NCBI GenBank assembly: GCA_018267615.1
Contig: JAFDYD010000024.1
Location: 61,841-125,840 of the forward strand
Direction: 5' to 3'
From: Bacteroidota bacterium
Lineage (GTDB): Bacteria > Bacteroidota > Bacteroidia > Chitinophagales > Chitinophagaceae
Length of the DNA stretch: 64,000 bases
Under the pieces are notes generated by a model, which was not told where the DNA came from, did no database searches, and saw nothing but the letters and a program-made list of their open reading frames with translations. The position numbers and the translations under genes are program-made. Positions 61,056 to 64,000 of the stretch are shown here, one piece after another (positions within the stretch are counted from its first letter, which is position 1; the number at the start of each line of letters is the position of its first letter).

Positions 61056-61289
61056 ATGGAAAATCAGGAACCAGACAGGAGATCGAAAGGATATATATTG
61101 ATGCGCACCATTATGGATTATGGAATGGGCATAATCATTTTCTGTATTGGTATTTTCTTCCTGTTGTCGCGCAAGCTGGGATTTGATTTTAATGTAGATG
61201 ATTTGTATCGTTATTTTTTTTCAGGACTTTGCCTGGTATATGGAGCCTTTCGGTTTTATAGAGGATATAAAAAAAATTATTACCGTTGA
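61056..61289 (+). CDS. Small membrane protein, 77 aa
   Basis: Two membrane helices (MGIIIFCIGIFFLLSRKLG and YFFSGLCLVYGAFRFYRGY) around a short loop. No named domain recognised. It overlaps the start region of the PstS-like gene; in Bacteroidota I recall such a protein between a tonB-type gene and a PstS-like gene, but no ExbB/D or TonB gene is in front here. Confidence 0.8.
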   Translation: MENQEPDRRSKGYILMRTIMDYGMGIIIFCIGIFFLLSRKLGFDFNVDDLYRYFFSGLCLVYGAFRFYRGYKKNYYR

Positions 61290-61294
61290 CACCC

Positions 61295-62221
61295 GTGAAA
61301 TTTAGAGGGTTGAAGTCCCTTACTCTTTCTTGTTTTGTTCTAAGTTTGGTTTGTGGATGCGCCAGCCATGATGGGAAAAAAGCTCTACAAGAATCGCCTA
61401 CTTCCGGTTCTATTGATATTAGCGTGGATGAGTCCTTTAAACCTATCATCGATGAAGAGATCAAAGTATTTGAATCGTCGTTTCCGGATGCAAAAGTGAA
61501 CGTCCACTATAAATCAGAGGCGGATTGCTTTCGCGACCTGGCGGCGGATAGTGCGAGAATGATTATTGTAACACGAGAGTTGAACAACCAGGAAATAAAA
61601 TTTTATAAGAATTCATTTTCCTATATACCAACCTATGATCTGCTGGCTTACGATGCGATTGCAGTAATCGTGAATAATAAATCGGCAGATACTGTTTTAA
61701 CGATGAATGACGTGCGGTCGATATTGCGGGATAGCAGTAAGAAACATGTGCAGGTAGTGATGGATGGGGTGACGGCAACGAGCACGGTTCGATATGCGAT
61801 AGACTCGGTATTGAAAGGTGGTCAACTAGGAAAAAATGTGTTCGCAGCAAGATCCAGTGAGCAGGTCATTAACTTCGTTGCTAATAATGAAAATGCGGTT
61901 GGGTTTATAGGAGTGAGCTGGATTGCTGACCAGGATGATCCGAAGCAGTTGAATTTTTTGCAGAAAGTAAAAGTGGCTGCTATTAAATGTGATGCATGTG
62001 TGCCGCCGGATTATGTGCTGCCTTTACAATCCGATATCGTTTATAAAAGATATCCAATGGTACGCGGATTGTATTATATATTGAAGGAGAATTTTAGTGG
62101 AATAGGCAACAATTTTGTGAATTTTCTGATCTATGAGAGGGGGCAATTGATTTTCAGGAGAGCTTATTTAGTACCCGCCAGGATGTCGTTTGAAATTCGT
62201 GATGTACAAATGAAAAAGTAA
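61295..62221 (+). CDS. PstS-like periplasmic substrate-binding lipoprotein
   Basis: Start at GTG 61295 (MKFRGLKSLTLSCFVLSL), with lipobox cysteine C22 (LVCGC); an earlier TTG at 61286 is in frame. 308 aa. The phosphate-binding-protein fold: SIDISVDESFKPIIDEEIKV, AADSARMIIVTRELN, VVMDGVTATSTVRYAIDS, NENAVGFIGVSW. No pstCAB genes are nearby, so it may serve another purpose, e.g. phosphate or oxyanion sensing. It starts 6 nt downstream of the previous gene's stop and runs into the TPR gene. Confidence 0.85.
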   Translation: MKFRGLKSLTLSCFVLSLVCGCASHDGKKALQESPTSGSIDISVDESFKPIIDEEIKVFESSFPDAKVNVHYKSEADCFRDLAADSARMIIVTRELNNQEIKFYKNSFSYIPTYDLLAYDAIAVIVNNKSADTVLTMNDVRSILRDSSKKHVQVVMDGVTATSTVRYAIDSVLKGGQLGKNVFAARSSEQVINFVANNENAVGFIGVSWIADQDDPKQLNFLQKVKVAAIKCDACVPPDYVLPLQSDIVYKRYPMVRGLYYILKENFSGIGNNFVNFLIYERGQLIFRRAYLVPARMSFEIRDVQMKK

Positions 62222-62267
62222 TTAAGTAGTTTTCTATATTTACAAACTTTAAACAGCGATTAAGAAA

Positions 62268-63935
62268 ATGAGAAAAATCCGATTCAGTTTGCTAGCGGCT
62301 GCTGCGGTAATCACGAATATCAGCTTTGCGCAGACCGTTGAGCAAGGCAAAAAGTTTTTATATTATGAAAGATATAAAAGCGCACAGGACGCATTTGAAA
62401 AAGTACTTGCAGCCAATCCGAATAATATAGATGCCGTTTATTGGCTTGGTCAAACGATGGTACATCGCAAAGACACCCGCGATACTGCAGGTGCCAAAGC
62501 GTTGTATCAAAAAATGCTCGCTACCAATGGCAGCGCTCCGCTACTACTTGCGGGCATGGGACATATCGAATTGATGCAGGGAAACACTGCGGATGCAAAA
62601 CAGCGTTTCGAAACAGCGATCAGTCTCACCAAAGCAAAAGACATCAACGTACTTAACGCCGTTGGTTATGCGAATACAGACGCAAAAGCCGGAGATGCAA
62701 ACTACGCAATCGAAAAATTAAATCTCGCCACACAAACAAAAAATTTCAACAACGCACAGACATATATTTACCTCGGTGATGCATATAGAAAACTAATTGA
62801 TGGAGGAAACGCCGTGACAAATTATACAAAAGCATTGGGCGCCGATCCAAAACTTGCCGAAGCAAAATTCAAAATCGGGATGATCTACTATACGCAGAAT
62901 AATAAAGATTATTTCCTCCCTGCTTTTGAAGACGCAATACAAATCGACCCGGCGTACGCACCCGCATACTATCAATTATTTTATTACTGGTATTTCAGGG
63001 ATGTAAATAAAGCTGCAACCTATCTCGATAAATATGTTGCAAATGCAGACCAGGGACCAGAAGTTGAATATCTCAAAACAGATTTCTTATATGCATCGGG
63101 TAAAAACGCAGAAGCAAAAACAAAAGCGCAGGAACTGATTAGTCAGTATGGCGATAAAGTGAGCCCCAGAATGTACAGGATGGTTGCTTACACAGCCGAT
63201 ACACTCGGCGATATCCAGGCGGCTAAACAGGCAATCACAACTTTCTTCACGAAAGCAGATACGTCTATCATTATGGGAACTGATTACGAAGCATTGGCGA
63301 AAATTAATTCCAAGATGCCTGACAGTGCCACCAAAAATGAAGCGTTTAAATATTTTGGAATGGCCATCGCTCGCGATACTTTGCCTGAGAACAAAGCGAA
63401 ATATGCAAACGAAGGAATAGAGCTTGCGAAAAAACTGGGTAATAAAGCAGCAGCCGCTGATTTGGCAGCCGCTTTATATAAAACAAAGAAAGACCCGAGC
63501 AATGCAGATCTTTATAATTTAGGCATGGCCAATTACCAGGCAGGAAATTATAAAAATGCAGGCACTATTTTTTGTGAGCAGTATGAATCAAAATATCCAA
63601 ATGAAATTTTCGGATATCTGTGGTGCGCACGAAGTCTGCAGGCGCAAGATGATTCTTTAAATTCAAAAGGATTGGCCGTTGATGCCTACGAAAAATTGGT
63701 GCAAATGGGCAGAACATTACCTGATTCTGCAAAATATAAAACACAAGTGGTGCAAGGGCTTTTCTATCTCGCCAGTTATTATAACGATGTAAAAAAAGAC
63801 AAGCCGAAAGCAGTTACCTACATGCAAAAAGTATTGGAAGTTGATCCGTCTAATGCTAGTGCTCCAAAAATCATTGAAGCTTTAACAAAACCTCCAAAGC
63901 AGGCAGCTACCAAACCGAAATCGGGAACGAAATAA
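62268..63935 (+). CDS. Exported TPR-repeat protein
   Basis: 555 aa. Signal peptide ending ITNISFAQ. TPR units across the length, for example YKSAQDAFEKVLAANPNN, DAVYWLGQTMVHRKDTRD, PKLAEAKFKIGMIYYTQNNK, ADLYNLGMANYQAGNYKNAG. The Lys/Pro-rich tail is disordered. Likely a periplasmic scaffold. It is 46 nt after the PstS-like gene and probably in its operon; a -7-like TATATTTA at 62235 may add its own promoter. Confidence 0.88.
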   Translation: MRKIRFSLLAAAAVITNISFAQTVEQGKKFLYYERYKSAQDAFEKVLAANPNNIDAVYWLGQTMVHRKDTRDTAGAKALYQKMLATNGSAPLLLAGMGHIELMQGNTADAKQRFETAISLTKAKDINVLNAVGYANTDAKAGDANYAIEKLNLATQTKNFNNAQTYIYLGDAYRKLIDGGNAVTNYTKALGADPKLAEAKFKIGMIYYTQNNKDYFLPAFEDAIQIDPAYAPAYYQLFYYWYFRDVNKAATYLDKYVANADQGPEVEYLKTDFLYASGKNAEAKTKAQELISQYGDKVSPRMYRMVAYTADTLGDIQAAKQAITTFFTKADTSIIMGTDYEALAKINSKMPDSATKNEAFKYFGMAIARDTLPENKAKYANEGIELAKKLGNKAAAADLAAALYKTKKDPSNADLYNLGMANYQAGNYKNAGTIFCEQYESKYPNEIFGYLWCARSLQAQDDSLNSKGLAVDAYEKLVQMGRTLPDSAKYKTQVVQGLFYLASYYNDVKKDKPKAVTYMQKVLEVDPSNASAPKIIEALTKPPKQAATKPKSGTK

Positions 63936-63972
63936 TAAATTTACAATATAAAAATATTCGGGGACAAAAAAA

Positions 63973-64000
63973 GGCGAGTGGTGAGTGGTAAGAAGCTAGT
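63973..64000. repeat. Single 7-mer arm at window end
   Basis: Words gcgagtg, gtgagtg, gtaagaa at 7-nt spacing after the TPR gene's stop region; the expected partner arm lies outside the window. Weak evidence by itself. Confidence 0.4.

Overview
The window looks like a chromosomal stretch of a Bacteroidota bacterium, most likely class Chitinophagia (Chitinophagaceae). Evidence: the type IX secretion regulator PorX, a ZapA / RNase Y / PheT cluster, SpoT next to PurA, many exported proteins with N-terminal signals ending in Ala-Gln, a TonB receptor with a carboxypeptidase-regulatory-like N-domain, moderate-to-low G+C, no obvious Shine-Dalgarno sequences, and promoters with the Bacteroidota -7 element TAnnTTTG (sometimes with TTTG about 20 nt upstream). 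No prophage, insertion sequence, integrase, CRISPR array or rRNA operon is visible. One tRNA (Leu, anticodon TAG) is present.

Layout. 1-2.1 kb: lpxD (cut by the window edge) and an HD phosphohydrolase, divergent from porX. 2.1-8.3 kb: porX, a short conserved protein, a PhnP-like metallo-beta-lactamase-fold phosphodiesterase, a small outer-membrane barrel, a ComEA-like helix-hairpin-helix protein and an acyl-CoA dehydrogenase, all on +. 8.3-13.1 kb, minus strand: a 57-aa protein, clpX, two tandem clpP paralogues, trigger factor and tRNA-Leu. 13.4-19 kb, plus strand: rsh (spoT), purA, a highly charged low-complexity protein and pabB. 19-28 kb, mainly minus strand: lytic transglycosylase, gatA, tatA, rplS, rny, zapA, a coiled-coil protein and pheT. 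28-32.3 kb: an Asn-rich DUF6600 lipoprotein, dnaB and rsmE. 32.3-40 kb: a NarL-type response regulator and a TPR sensor kinase, divergent from three unrecognised exported proteins. 40-47.5 kb: terC-like, pyrD, a thiolase, a small exported protein with a TonB receptor, and ruvB. 47.7-58.8 kb: an NADP-binding protein, small conserved proteins, an M23-like protein, dinB, a 1-Cys peroxiredoxin, two pseudouridine synthases, rlmN, a second thiolase, a DUF418 membrane protein and a DUF3592-like protein. 58.7-64 kb: hisS, a low-molecular-weight phosphatase, a small membrane protein, a PstS-like lipoprotein and a TPR protein.

Most genes are core housekeeping: protein quality control (tig-clpP-clpP-clpX), stringent response, translation and RNA modification (pheT, hisS, gatA, rplS, rsmE, rlmN, pseudouridine synthases), replication and repair (dnaB, ruvB, dinB), division (zapA) and secretion (tatA, porX).

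The most unusual content is between the genes. About twenty intergenic gaps carry long inverted repeats or single arms. In many of them the arms are quasi-tandem 7-mers (sometimes 8-mers), with a different word at each locus. Many start within 0-10 nt of a stop codon or include it. Two loci (13.15 kb and 48.8 kb, opposite orientation) are copies of one ~170-bp element: the central ~60 nt are clearly related, the arms have diverged, yet each copy's arms still pair with each other. Three loci share the end sequence TCTGAACCGGGAT, and three share GTCGATA words. I know no named family for these. They are my main candidate for an undescribed repeat or RNA-structure system. Secondary candidates are the exported three-gene cluster beside the two-component system and a stand-alone 84-aa sorting-domain-like protein.
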